64,000 bases of DNA, from assembly GCF_900168255.1 (NCBI RefSeq), contig NZ_LT799838.1, forward strand, positions 1,426,001 to 1,490,000. Reading direction: 5' to 3'. Every line of letters starts with the position of its first letter. Position 1 is the stretch's first letter. Both the position numbers and the translations under genes were made by a program. Shown piece by piece: positions 18,570-25,699 of this stretch. The notes beneath the pieces are model-generated. The model made no database searches. It saw nothing but the letters and a program-made list of their open reading frames with translations, and was not told the origin of the DNA. This stretch comes from Psychrobacter sp. DAB_AL43B (GTDB lineage: Bacteria; Pseudomonadota; Gammaproteobacteria; Pseudomonadales; Moraxellaceae).

Positions 18570-19121
18570 ATGTCAAAAGGACAAACTTTACAAGATCCGT
18601 TCTTGAATTCGCTGCGCAAAGATCGTATACCAGTTTCTATTTTTTTAGTGAATGGCATCAAATTGCAGGGTCAAATAGAATCATTCGACCAATACGTGGT
18701 ACTGCTTAAAAATACAGTGAGCCAAATGGTATATAAACACGCCATTTCAACAGTCGTACCAGCTCGTAACCCTCGAAGTAGCACAACGCCAGCTACTGGT
18801 ACTCAAAGCCAAAGTGCTGCACCTGTGGGTTATCAAGGTAGTGGTATGAGCAGTGGCAGTGGTTTTGAGCGCGGTGGCAATCCTACCCCTGCTAGTGGCG
18901 GAGGTTTTGAAGAGCGCGGCTTTGCCAATCGTAGCGGCTTTAACCGTGGTGGCTTTAGCCAAGGTCAAGATCGCGGTTTTGAGCGAGGTAGCTTTGGTCA
19001 AAGTCAGGAGCGTGGTTTTGAGCGTGGTGGTTTTGGTCAAGATCGTGGTTTCGAAGCACCCGCAGAGAATACGGATTTCGACAATAAACCAAATGATGAA
19101 TCTGATGATAGCAGCCAATAA
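18570..19121 (+). CDS. hfq: RNA chaperone Hfq with long Gly-rich C-terminal extension
   Basis: 183 residues. Residues 1-70 form the Sm core: [20 protein letters not shown], Sm1 with [21 protein letters not shown], and Sm2 with [12 protein letters not shown]. The remaining 110 residues are a disordered tail with repeats of the type GFERGGFGQ and RSGFNRGGF, ending acidic. E. coli Hfq is 102 residues; such long Gly/Phe/Arg tails are typical of Moraxellaceae. It binds small RNAs and mRNAs as a hexamer. Last host gene before the prophage. Confidence 0.97.
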   Translation: MSKGQTLQDPFLNSLRKDRIPVSIFLVNGIKLQGQIESFDQYVVLLKNTVSQMVYKHAISTVVPARNPRSSTTPATGTQSQSAAPVGYQGSGMSSGSGFERGGNPTPASGGGFEERGFANRSGFNRGGFSQGQDRGFERGSFGQSQERGFERGGFGQDRGFEAPAENTDFDNKPNDESDDSSQ

Positions 19122-19259
19122 ATAGTGATGCTTAACAGCTGATCTATAAATGAACATGTTACTAAGACATGAGGTGTTAGATGAAGACCTACTATTATAG
19201 TGGGTAGTTGGTACACCTAAGTCCTTGATTTATATGATTGTTGTTGGTTAATTGCTGAA

Positions 19260-19281
19260 TTTGATTACCGTTTTGATTACC
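19260..19281. repeat. Direct repeat at the host-prophage junction (possible att or Xis/Int arm sites)
   Basis: TTTGATTACC occurs at 19260-19269 and 19272-19281, 12 bases apart, in the non-coding gap between hfq and the first prophage gene. Close short direct repeats at this place are typical of excisionase or integrase arm-binding sites next to an attachment core. The right end is not available, so the core cannot be defined. Confidence 0.4.
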
Positions 19282-19290
19282 ATTAGGCAT

Positions 19291-19316
19291 AAAAAAACCC
19301 GCGTTAAGCGGGTTCT
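19291..19316 (-). terminator. Terminator of the leftward prophage operon
   Basis: AACCCGC (19296-19302), loop GTTAA, GCGGGTT (19308-19314), followed on the minus strand by seven T. The stop codon of the excisionase-like gene lies in the loop, so its last codons form one arm of the hairpin. Confidence 0.85.
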
Positions 19317-19555
19317 TCGTATCTAAGACTTTGTTCAAACTCTATTAAATCCCTATTTCTAAAAAACTTATGGGCGCTTTCCGAATCATCTAAAGGATTG
19401 GCTACCGGCGCTGGAAACTTCGCAGCTTTGTACCATCGCTTTATCGTCTGATTGCTCACATCGAAAAACTTCGCCACGTTCTTTAATGAAGTAAATCCGT
19501 TTGGGTTATCGTGAAAATCAATAACCTCGTTTTGCTCAGTGTTAAAATTAGTCAT
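19304..19555 (-). CDS. Excisionase/AlpA-like DNA-binding protein
   Basis: 83 residues. A winged-helix/MerR-type helix-turn-helix is visible in FTSLKNVAKFFDVSNQTIKRWYKAAKFPAPV (pieces: LKNVAKFFDVS, TIKRWYKAAKFP), as in AlpA and phage Xis proteins, with FRNRDLIEFEQS after it. GAGGTG precedes the ATG. It is the last gene of the leftward operon, the place of xis in lambda, but no integrase follows before hfq. A role as recombination directionality factor is inferred from position and fold. Confidence 0.7.
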   Translation of the reverse strand: MTNFNTEQNEVIDFHDNPNGFTSLKNVAKFFDVSNQTIKRWYKAAKFPAPVANPLDDSESAHKFFRNRDLIEFEQSLRYEEPA

Positions 19556-19700
19556 CTGTCACCTCATAAGCAGTTTCACATTCGCATTTTGGGCATACCA
19601 ACTTGGTAGCTATAGAGCATTCATGGTCAGGCAATCTTTTAGCTTCTGCCTCTGAATACTTATACCTACAATCGCAACATTCCAGCATTTGCTCAATCAC
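19548..19700 (-). CDS. Small zinc-finger-like protein (50 residues)
   Basis: Starts at GTG (complement of 19698-19700), with GGAGAGG just upstream. It overlaps the end of the preceding gene by 8 bases and the start of the excisionase-like gene by 8 bases. Cysteines occur as ECCDC near the N-terminus and VCPKCEC near the C-terminus, suggesting a four-Cys zinc ribbon. Function unknown. The tight overlaps and good ribosome site make it credible. Confidence 0.65.
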   Translation of the reverse strand: MIEQMLECCDCRYKYSEAEAKRLPDHECSIATKLVCPKCECETAYEVTDD

Positions 19701-20274
19701 AACCCTCTCCTTCATTCAGCTCATCGAAAATATTAAAGTGCTCGGACTCTGTGTTTAGATTGTAGTAATCCTCCTTACAGTGTTCGCAATACTCGCATTC
19801 GCAGGTGTTTCTGTCGTCAGTCCAAAAAGCGGAATTGACTGATGTCTGATTAAAGCCAAAAGCTATGTATTGATCTTTGTTTTGCTCTATTATTTCCGCT
19901 TGCTCTTTGAGCGTTGTATTGCAATCGGCATCAGTATCAAACGCTTGATAAGCGCTTATAAGGCTCTCAATATTTTCAGACTTAACCACCATGTAATCGA
20001 GCGTCGACTTAAGTGTGATACGCTCACTATCTGTCAGTCGTTGGTCATCTGCTAAGTCCCATATTGCTTGAGTGCTTTCTTCGATGTTCATTATCGAATG
20101 CAATCTTGATCGCTTACCTCCGCCTTCGTAAAATGGCGGCAGCGGTTCTAAATACTTATCCTCTAAAGCTGTCCATACCTCCATACAACCGCGCCATGCA
20201 TTTTGTGTTTCACCTATGAACTCGGCATAGCCATCGGCGTTAAAGCCGTATATTTCAGTTGTACTCACAATCAT
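19693..20274 (-). CDS. Hypothetical phage early protein
   Basis: 193 residues. It overlaps the upstream small gene by an ATGA, which supports the ATG at 20274; a GTG two codons later is better spaced from AAAGGAGA. Features: MIVSTTEIYGFNADGYAEFIGETQN at the start (quoted in part), an acidic body, and a cysteine-rich patch near the end (CECEYCEHCKEDYYN) that could bind zinc. No known family recognised; some phages carry a similar DUF-type protein with an N-terminal FTAYGF-like strand. Part of the leftward operon. Confidence 0.6.
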   Translation of the reverse strand: MIVSTTEIYGFNADGYAEFIGETQNAWRGCMEVWTALEDKYLEPLPPFYEGGGKRSRLHSIMNIEESTQAIWDLADDQRLTDSERITLKSTLDYMVVKSENIESLISAYQAFDTDADCNTTLKEQAEIIEQNKDQYIAFGFNQTSVNSAFWTDDRNTCECEYCEHCKEDYYNLNTESEHFNIFDELNEGEGCD

Positions 20275-20396
20275 TCTCCTTTATGCAAATTTTGCATAGT
20301 GCTACCACACGCAGCACACACGCTTGGCAATCCCAAATCAACTTCTAGCAGCTCAGCGGCTAGGGCGGTCATTTCTTCTTCGGTAAGTGTTTTCAT
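20271..20396 (-). CDS. Small phage protein (41 residues)
   Basis: Starts MKTLTEEEMTALAAELLEVD and ends SVCAACGSTMQNLHKGE. CxxC plus a C-terminal His suggests metal binding. Its ATG overlaps the upstream stop (ATGA) and its own stop overlaps the next start (ATGA), so it is translationally coupled on both sides. Function unknown. Confidence 0.6.
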   Translation of the reverse strand: MKTLTEEEMTALAAELLEVDLGLPSVCAACGSTMQNLHKGE

Positions 20397-20851
20397 AATC
20401 CGACTTCCTTAGCTGTTAATGGTTCGTTTGTTGCAGCACTAACTGGGACGGCGTATCTCCAATCCCGAGAGCGTATATCCCAAAAATTACCACGCTCCGT
20501 GTAACCTTCAATCAGAAGTGTTAGCTCTCTACGTTCCGTAGCATGACTATCACTAACATTACTAACTAAGCAAACCACGCGACTATCCCCACGCGCTAGC
20601 ATTGCACGAGTAAGGTCGCTACCCGTTAATAGCTCATGCCCAGGACAACCACCGCCAAACACATCAAAGCCTTCGCAGTCAGTACCAACTGGCATAACTG
20701 TGTGACCCATGGCTAACAGATTGTTCAACTCAATTCTTGCTTCAGCATCAGATAAAGGGTTGCCGTTTTTATCTTCCAAAAAATCGATGGTACCAACACG
20801 GTTGTTGCGCAAGCATCCTGCTATCGATTGCTTCATGTGATAAGTTGTCAT
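20393..20851 (-). CDS. Phage protein with GSDLTRAML-EVGL domain (paralogue A)
   Basis: 152 residues. The N-terminal half (MTTYHMKQSIAGCLRNNRVG..., then CEGFDVFGGGCPGHE) has no paralogue here. The C-terminal 76 residues, from GSDLTRAMLARGD to LTAKEVGL, are homologous to the complete small proteins at 24327-24578 and 24804-25049: GSDLTRAML, a V.C.VS strand, W.YAVP, and a terminal VGL. Function unknown. Encoded in the leftward operon just after the recombination genes. Confidence 0.7.
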   Translation of the reverse strand: MTTYHMKQSIAGCLRNNRVGTIDFLEDKNGNPLSDAEARIELNNLLAMGHTVMPVGTDCEGFDVFGGGCPGHELLTGSDLTRAMLARGDSRVVCLVSNVSDSHATERRELTLLIEGYTERGNFWDIRSRDWRYAVPVSAATNEPLTAKEVGL

Positions 20852-20992
20852 AATCTCAATCCTTAAATTAGGGTGTTTAGGACAGTAAGCATCGTCGCCT
20901 TGGTGCGCCTGAACTCAGACACGCATTTTATGAGCCGTCACCTCACCAACTAGCTAATACCTACCGTCCTAAACGATTGACGTTATTTGTAA

Positions 20993-22039
20993 TTAACCTT
21001 GTGCACCAATATCTTCAGCGACAACATCCAGTGTGTCGTTTAGCATCTTGATATCACCGGCATCGAAGTCCTGCTCTTTACCGGTAATAATGTCTTTCAT
21101 ACGCTCAACGTCATCAAGTGATTCGCAGGCTTTGACGTGCTTCATGATATTGTTGTATTCATCAGCTAGGATGATTGACTGCTTTTGATCAGCCAATGCT
21201 TGGCGTAACTCATCAACATCTTCATCTTTAATGTTGATAGCATCGCTTTCGACCATCGCTTTAATCTCTTGGCCAATAGGACCAATCTGCTTAACATCGG
21301 TAATTTGCTCAATCGTGACTAGCAATTCACTCGTATCGTAATACTCAATTACTGGTGCTTCAGCGGTTGGCTGCTTCTTAACACGGTTAAGTAGGGCAGA
21401 CGCACCAGCATTGGTAGATTTAGGCGTAACGTTACGAGGAGCTTCGTTATTACCGCGGTCAGCCAATTCATCAGGGGTATAGACGCCTAAGATGACATCA
21501 GGACAGTGCAAACGGCTAAAGCGCTTGGCAGCCAAGTAAGCAAGTTGTTGTCTTGGATCAGCAGTCCATAGCGGTGAGTTGCGGACGGTACCAACCTGAG
21601 CCATGGTTAATGATAATTCGGTCGGCTCATCATCGCCTTTGAATGTCGCTCGGCAGATGACGCCCACATCGGTTGATTTATCATCTTTGGCCTTGACCTT
21701 TGACCAGTCACCGAAGTATTCAAACTTGATGCGGTCAGTGATAGGTGCACGGTTGTTGATAACAGCGATAACAAGCTGTGCCTCATACCCCAACGTGCCA
21801 TTAACCAAGTGTGTTTTTTGTGCTACTGCGTATGGGTCCATACCCCAACGTAATGATTGGCCAATAATTGCAAAGCAGTCACCGACGTTACCTTGTAGAT
21901 GCTTTGGCACAGTACAAGCGCCTTTAGCCATCATTTCAGCTAGGCGATGACACTTGTTAAAAAGATTGTCATCAAGTGTGATTTGCTGTGGTGAGTATTG
22001 CTGATCTTCCATTACTGCGATTTCATTATAGTTGTCCAT
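20993..22039 (-). CDS. recT: RecT family single-strand annealing protein
   Basis: 348 residues; AAGGAAT before the ATG. RecT signatures in the first 200 residues: NVGDCFAIIGQSLRWGMDPYAVAQKTHLVNGTLGYEAQL (pieces: SLRWGMDPYAVAQ, GYEAQLV) and TADPRQQLAYLAAKRFSRLHCPDVILGVY (piece: QLAYLAAKRFSRLHCPD). The C-terminal third is acidic and helical. It anneals complementary single strands in phage recombination together with the exonuclease encoded two genes upstream. Confidence 0.9.
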   Translation of the reverse strand: MDNYNEIAVMEDQQYSPQQITLDDNLFNKCHRLAEMMAKGACTVPKHLQGNVGDCFAIIGQSLRWGMDPYAVAQKTHLVNGTLGYEAQLVIAVINNRAPITDRIKFEYFGDWSKVKAKDDKSTDVGVICRATFKGDDEPTELSLTMAQVGTVRNSPLWTADPRQQLAYLAAKRFSRLHCPDVILGVYTPDELADRGNNEAPRNVTPKSTNAGASALLNRVKKQPTAEAPVIEYYDTSELLVTIEQITDVKQIGPIGQEIKAMVESDAINIKDEDVDELRQALADQKQSIILADEYNNIMKHVKACESLDDVERMKDIITGKEQDFDAGDIKMLNDTLDVVAEDIGAQG

Positions 22040-22043
22040 GGCG

Positions 22044-22379
22044 TTATTCCTTGTCTTCGGTTGCGTTGATTAAATTTTGCTTAAGCTTTTCAGCCAGCCG
22101 CACTATCTCGTTTTCAAGAAGCTGTATTGCAGTGTCGTAAATGCGATCTATAATCCATTCAGACTGCAAATCGATAGCGATTTTTAATGTGCCACAATCT
22201 CTCAACAGACCTACCTGACCTGAATGACTAGGTATGAGGTTTATGCTAACCACTAACTCTTTATCATTTAGGCGCTTAACAGAGTTCTGCATATCTTTGA
22301 TCAGTGTCTTTTTTCTCTGCACCATATCAGCTAGGTCCATGACATCAGCTTCATTGATTTTAGCTATATTGATACTCAT
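22044..22379 (-). CDS. Hypothetical phage protein between exonuclease and RecT
   Basis: 111 residues from ATG at 22379, overlapping the exonuclease stop (TGATG). Helical and charged, with a short beta-like LVVSINLIPSHS. No family recognised. Its fixed position between the nuclease and RecT genes suggests a helper or regulator of the recombination pair, which is an inference. Confidence 0.6.
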   Translation of the reverse strand: MSINIAKINEADVMDLADMVQRKKTLIKDMQNSVKRLNDKELVVSINLIPSHSGQVGLLRDCGTLKIAIDLQSEWIIDRIYDTAIQLLENEIVRLAEKLKQNLINATEDKE

Positions 22380-23386
22380 CACTTAACCCTCATGACGCGG
22401 CTTTCGCTCTGCTTGTTGTACTTCTCAGCAAGCTCCGGCATGTCCTTTTTAAATTGGCTGCTGTTAAAGCGGTTGCTGGTTTGCACCTTGTAAGTAGCGA
22501 CCACCTCACCATCTATTGCCAATGTCTCATTTTCTTGAATCTGACAAATCAGGTCGGTCTGGGCGAGCTCGAGCGCGGCTTTCACTTCCTTTTCTTTTGC
22601 CTTGAGTGATTCGTAATGCTCAAACACTTTGGCAACCTCACTATCCAGTGCGACGTCAAGCGTCGTATCAGGATTGTGGCGTGGGTATTTGTCTTTGGCG
22701 TTCTGCAGAGTAGTAGCATCAGGCTCGATACCGGCTAATACGTTATTGGTCCAGAAGCTTTCGGCCGCATCAAATAAGTAATCAATGAAGTCTTGATGAC
22801 GTTCAATCTTGTACTGGCGGTATTTGTTGCCACCAATCAGCACAGCCATGTGGCAGACTTGCGTATCAGTTACGCCCATATACCACTGAGCTTGGCACTG
22901 GTACTGGTCTGGCACTTCGTCCGACTCCTCATTGCCCCAATTTTTACCAACGTACTCAGATGCGGTTTTAATCTCGACAATCTGATCAGTCGTCAGCTTG
23001 CCGTCTTTAAAGCGCACATTGCCTTTGATAGCTGGATTGATAATGGCGCGGTCAATGTTAGCGATGGCCCAACGATATTCGGGGTGGCGCATCAGGAAGT
23101 TAACGTTTTGAATCTTAAGGCCACTGCGTTTAGAGAATTCGCGCGCTACCGTGCCCTCGAGTACGGTGCCCCAGTATGCAAACTCGTTGGTTTCTTCATT
23201 CACCGGCTGCGTTTTAGACTGGTAGATATTGTAAGCAGTAGCGTAGGGCGATACACCGATAATGGCTGCTATGTCACTGCCGCCGATACCGCTTTGACGT
23301 AAATTAAGCCAATCTTCACGGCACAAATTCTTTGTGCTTATCGCATTGGCGTCTTTCATTTGTTCAAACTTGATTGCGGTTCCCAT
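22379..23386 (-). CDS. YqaJ-like viral recombinase/exonuclease
   Basis: 335 residues. YqaJ/lambda-exonuclease-type PD-(D/E)XK fold: REDWLNLRQSGIGGSDIAAIIGVSPYATAYNIY at the start (pieces: WLNLRQSGIGGSDIAAI, SPYATAYNIY), GTVLEGTVAREFSKRSG, then WAIANIDRAI (Asp) and VEIKTAS (E-x-K). QCQAQWYMGV follows as usual. It degrades one DNA strand from ends and loads RecT. GAGAGAATAACC precedes the ATG. Confidence 0.9.
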   Translation of the reverse strand: MGTAIKFEQMKDANAISTKNLCREDWLNLRQSGIGGSDIAAIIGVSPYATAYNIYQSKTQPVNEETNEFAYWGTVLEGTVAREFSKRSGLKIQNVNFLMRHPEYRWAIANIDRAIINPAIKGNVRFKDGKLTTDQIVEIKTASEYVGKNWGNEESDEVPDQYQCQAQWYMGVTDTQVCHMAVLIGGNKYRQYKIERHQDFIDYLFDAAESFWTNNVLAGIEPDATTLQNAKDKYPRHNPDTTLDVALDSEVAKVFEHYESLKAKEKEVKAALELAQTDLICQIQENETLAIDGEVVATYKVQTSNRFNSSQFKKDMPELAEKYNKQSESRVMRVK

Positions 23387-23388
23387 GG

Positions 23389-23613
23389 TTATTCTCTCCC
23401 GTATGCTTTTGCTAAAAATTGGTTGGCGTGTTTTGCATTCTGATATTCTTCAGATGCGTAGTAAGCGTCATTCTTATACTGCTTGTCAGTAGCAAGTGAA
23501 ACTTCTAGTCTATGCAGGGCGTTGGCGTTTCTTTCGTTTTGTAGATCAACGTCTAGCGCACAGCCAGTTATTAGCATTGGCGCTAAGAGCGCGATGATTA
23601 AAAACTTATACAT
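23389..23613 (-). CDS. Small phage lipoprotein
   Basis: 74 residues from ATG at 23613, chosen because of GGAGGTGG upstream. Signal peptide MYKFLIIALLAPMLITGCAL with lipobox ITGC; the mature part is a hydrophilic helix (LQNERNANALHRLEVSLATD). It overlaps the upstream small gene by 8 bases and ends two bases before the exonuclease start. Early-operon lipoproteins of this kind may act in superinfection exclusion, but there is no direct evidence here. Confidence 0.65.
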   Translation of the reverse strand: MYKFLIIALLAPMLITGCALDVDLQNERNANALHRLEVSLATDKQYKNDAYYASEEYQNAKHANQFLAKAYGRE

Positions 23614-23758
23614 TGACCACCTCCGCCACAGACTTAAAGTTAATTTGGCGCTTATAGCGCTGAACAATTACACTTCGCGCCGCCATTTTGGTCGCGCCTT
23701 GAATGCGCTCACTGACATAAGAGCCGTCTATCACGTAGATTAATTCCCAAAGTTTCAT
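23606..23758 (-). CDS. Small phage protein (50 residues)
   Basis: Starts MKLWELIYVIDGSYVSERIQ and ends SVAEVVNV. GGGGGTCGCT lies before the ATG. Basic in the middle (ARSVIVQRYKRQ). Overlaps the lipoprotein start by 8 bases, in keeping with the tightly packed operon. No family recognised. Confidence 0.55.
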   Translation of the reverse strand: MKLWELIYVIDGSYVSERIQGATKMAARSVIVQRYKRQINFKSVAEVVNV

Positions 23759-23767
23759 AGCGACCCC

Positions 23768-23947
23768 CTAGCAATAGCTGCATGATAAGCAGACGTTTGA
23801 ATTTGACTTGTAGACTGCTTTACTGTTGCAGCGTTTGCACATTGGTAGGGTTGGTGCTGGTGAAGTCTTAACCTTGTTAAAATCAAAACCCTCAAGTGCT
23901 GCCACTACGTTTTCCAGTACATTGTGATTTCTAGTTATATCTGTCAT
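23768..23947 (-). CDS. Small zinc-ribbon-like phage protein (59 residues)
   Basis: First gene of the leftward operon after the operator region, with AAGGAGTG before its ATG. N-terminal helix NVLENVVAALEGFDF, then a four-Cys ribbon, MCKRC and VCLSCSYC, at the C-terminus. The position immediately after the leftward promoter is that of lambda N, but I see no arginine-rich motif, so an antiterminator role is not supported. Confidence 0.6.
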   Translation of the reverse strand: MTDITRNHNVLENVVAALEGFDFNKVKTSPAPTLPMCKRCNSKAVYKSNSNVCLSCSYC

Positions 23948-23974
23948 AATCTTTTCACTCCTTAGTGAGTTAAG

Positions 23975-24008
23975 AGCCCCTTTGATGTCGAGTCGGTAGG
24001 GGCTTTTT
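23975..24008 (+). terminator. Hairpin with T-run in the leftward leader
   Basis: AGCCCCT (23975-23981) and AGGGGCT (23998-24004) followed by TTTTT on the plus strand. It lies between the first leftward gene and the operators. As oriented it would stop rightward transcripts entering from the early operon; on the minus strand there is no T-run. Confidence 0.6.
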
Positions 24009-24107
24009 ATTGTTTAAAATTTGGTACTACCGTTAATCCAGTAGTTGTTTAATCCCAAGTTGTTAAATAGTTTCGGCTAACTCGTTATTATCTGATGAAT
24101 TAATATT

Positions 24108-24173
24108 ACTACCAAAAGTAGTATAATGCAACTAAAAATAGTGATTATAACTACTTAAAGTAGTATTTACCTT
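24108..24173 (-). promoter_or_regulatory. Left operator cluster and leftward early promoter (OL/PL-like)
   Basis: Three related palindromes about 21 bases apart: ACTACCAAAAGTAGT (24108-24122), ACTAAAAATAGT (24131-24142) and ACTACTTAAAGTAGT (24150-24164). The last is identical to an operator at 30169-30183. On the minus strand TATAAT (complement of 24144-24149) abuts the third palindrome, with a weak -35 about 18 bases upstream. The geometry mirrors the right promoter, so repressor and Cro should control the recombination operon here. Confidence 0.7.
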
Positions 24174-24195
24174 TAACTTAAGGATTTACAAGCAC

Positions 24196-24219
24196 AAAAA
24201 ACCCGCTCAATGGCGGGTT
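24196..24219 (-). terminator. Terminator insulating the leftward promoter
   Basis: AACCCGC (24200-24206) / GCGGGTT (24213-24219) followed by six T on the minus strand. It sits just upstream of the leftward promoter and would stop minus-strand transcripts coming from the immunity region before they enter the lytic recombination operon. Similar stem to the one closing that operon at 19291-19316. Confidence 0.75.
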
Positions 24220-24326
24220 GGATAGTATTGGCGCATACAAATACTTGCATACCTATCATGTCAATTCATAGTTGGTAGGTCTAGAATCGGTTCTGACAAT
24301 CATCCGTTATAAGTAAAGGCATAGTT

Positions 24327-24578
24327 ATGAGCTCTAAATTAATAGGTAGTGATTTAACGCGGGCAATGCTTGAACGTGGCGATAAACAAGTATGGTGTGC
24401 TGTAAGTAATGAGAGCGAGCAGGATGCTATAAACACTATTAAGAATGTAGATGGCAGATTTATAATGCACATCGTTTCTTTTGAGAATGAATGCTTCCTT
24501 TGTGAAGAAGAGGGTACTTGGAAGTATGCTATACCAATTAAAAAAATCCCGCTTACACAAGATGAGGTAGGATTATAA
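24327..24578 (+). CDS. Small phage protein, GSDLTRAML-EVGL family (paralogue B)
   Basis: 83 residues; AAAGGC precedes the ATG. Clear homologue of the C-terminal half of the protein at 20393-20851 and of the next gene: GSDLTRAMLERGDKQVWCAV, FECEE-like cysteines (CFLCEEE), WKYAIPI, and LTQDEVGL at the end. About 80 residues seems to be the complete fold. Function unknown; acidic, cytosolic, no membrane segment. It stands alone between the left operator and paralogue C. Confidence 0.7.
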   Translation: MSSKLIGSDLTRAMLERGDKQVWCAVSNESEQDAINTIKNVDGRFIMHIVSFENECFLCEEEGTWKYAIPIKKIPLTQDEVGL

Positions 24579-24654
24579 ATTAGCTCTATAGAAGTTTATT
24601 GACACTAGACACCTAAACATTGGTCTCCTATGTAAATATTGATATTCATTTTAA

Positions 24655-24678
24655 AGAATATATATTAAGATATATTCT
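24655..24678. repeat. AT-rich inverted repeat between paralogues B and C
   Basis: AGAATATAT, 6-base spacer, ATATATTCT, perfect 9-bp arms. It lies about 80 bases after one small gene and 125 before the next. It may be an operator or simply an AT-rich hairpin; it does not match the repressor operators. Confidence 0.4.
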
Positions 24679-24803
24679 AAAATAGTATTTAGCACGTTTA
24701 CTGCGAGGCTATGATTGTAAGTGCAAATTGTTAAGAGATCCTCTCTACAGGCTCGTTCGTTGAGCTTGATATAATAAGTAGTTGTTTGTTATGAGGTATC
24801 AGG

Positions 24804-25049
24804 ATGAATGATGTAATCACAGGAAGTGATTTAACTCGTGCAATGCTACAAAATGGGCATAAAGGTATATGGTGTGCCGTAGATGACTGTAGTGATGAGG
24901 ATGCTGTACTAGATTTGGTTAACAATGATTTTACAGCTTATATCATATCATTTTATGATGGCAAATTTTACTGCGAAGCTGGTATGGCTTGGTCATGTGC
25001 AGTACCAATCAAGATAAGCGTTATGACGCAAAATGATGTAGGGTTGTGA
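24804..25049 (+). CDS. Small phage protein, GSDLTRAML-EVGL family (paralogue C)
   Basis: 81 residues. Third member of the family: GSDLTRAMLQNGHKGIWCAV, YCEAG, WSCAVPI, and MTQNDVGL at the C-terminus. It aligns end to end with the protein at 24327-24578. A TATAAT lies at 24770-24775, about 30 bases before the start, without a clear -35; the ribosome site is weak (AGGATG overlaps the start, with GAGGTATC upstream). Function unknown. Confidence 0.7.
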   Translation: MNDVITGSDLTRAMLQNGHKGIWCAVDDCSDEDAVLDLVNNDFTAYIISFYDGKFYCEAGMAWSCAVPIKISVMTQNDVGL

Positions 25050-25142
25050 GAATTCATAAACATAAGTTAGATAGTGATTGATAAGAGCAGCATGCGGTGC
25101 TATGGTCGAATTTATATTATTCGATTATTAAGGTGGTAGCCT

Positions 25143-25319
25143 ATGAAGCTTTGGTCAGCGTTTGTTGTATCTATGATTATGATGGCGCCAGTTATGCAAG
25201 CGAATGCTCAGAACTATCCTTGCTCTAAAAGCATGGGCGGTGTATCGCATTGCAAGAATGGTAAGTTTGTCTGTAATAACGGTAAGATTAGCCAGTCTAA
25301 GAAAGTTTGTACTGGCTAG
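25143..25319 (+). CDS. YdcA-like small secreted cysteine-rich protein
   Basis: 58 residues; AAGGTGG precedes the ATG. Signal peptide MKLWSAFVVSMIMMAPVMQA with cleavage after AxA, then about 35 residues with four Cys: YPCSKSMGGVSHC, then FVCNNGKISQSKKVC. This is the pattern of the E. coli YdcA family, found often in phages and plasmids. It is probably exported and disulfide-bonded in the periplasm. Function unknown. A strong terminator follows. Confidence 0.75.
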   Translation: MKLWSAFVVSMIMMAPVMQANAQNYPCSKSMGGVSHCKNGKFVCNNGKISQSKKVCTG

Positions 25320-25347
25320 GCTGTGATTTATACATGAGCGCTAAGAG

Positions 25348-25370
25348 CCCACTATAATAGTGGGTTTTTT
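25348..25370 (+). terminator. Terminator after the YdcA-like gene
   Basis: CCCACTA (25348-25354), TAA, TAGTGGG (25358-25364), then six T. It lies 29 bases after the YdcA-like stop. Confidence 0.8.
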
Positions 25371-25418
25371 ATTGTCTGGAGTATTACTCAATACAGAGGG
25401 TTAAAATAGACTGCCAGC

Positions 25419-25502
25419 TTAAATAATGATGATCATAGTGGCAGTGGTTAAGGCGATCACTAGGGCAGCCGCTATTAATAAATGATATCTAAATTGAGAC
25501 AT
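25419..25502 (-). CDS. Possible 27-residue membrane peptide
   Basis: Starts MSQFRYHLLIAAALVIALTT and ends TATMIIII. AAGGAAC lies 6-12 bases before the ATG. One hydrophobic helix with a short basic N-terminus, as in small membrane toxins or regulators. No homologue known to me, and no sign of an antisense RNA was proven. Confidence 0.4.
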   Translation of the reverse strand: MSQFRYHLLIAAALVIALTTATMIIII

Positions 25503-25699
25503 TTATTGTTCCTTATTATTGATCAACGGATTCTATACCAATTTCTAAAGAAAACTATGTGACTTTATGGACTATAGAGTGAGGTATTAGTTGTAGCGGA
25601 TTGGGTGAAGAGTAGGCAAGGAAAAACAATAAAACTTCGTGTCGCTACTCGAGTTTTGATGCAAGTTCGTGTATCATAGCAACCTAGAGGAGTAGTGCA

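Noticed and set aside
18747..19157. Thr/Leu/Ala-rich minus-strand frame opposite hfq
   Set aside because: It is the antisense of the Gly-rich hfq tail; the repetitive composition keeps both strands open.
23768..23947. Lambda N-like antiterminator
   Set aside because: Right place, but no arginine-rich RNA-binding helix and no boxB-like hairpin identified in the leader.
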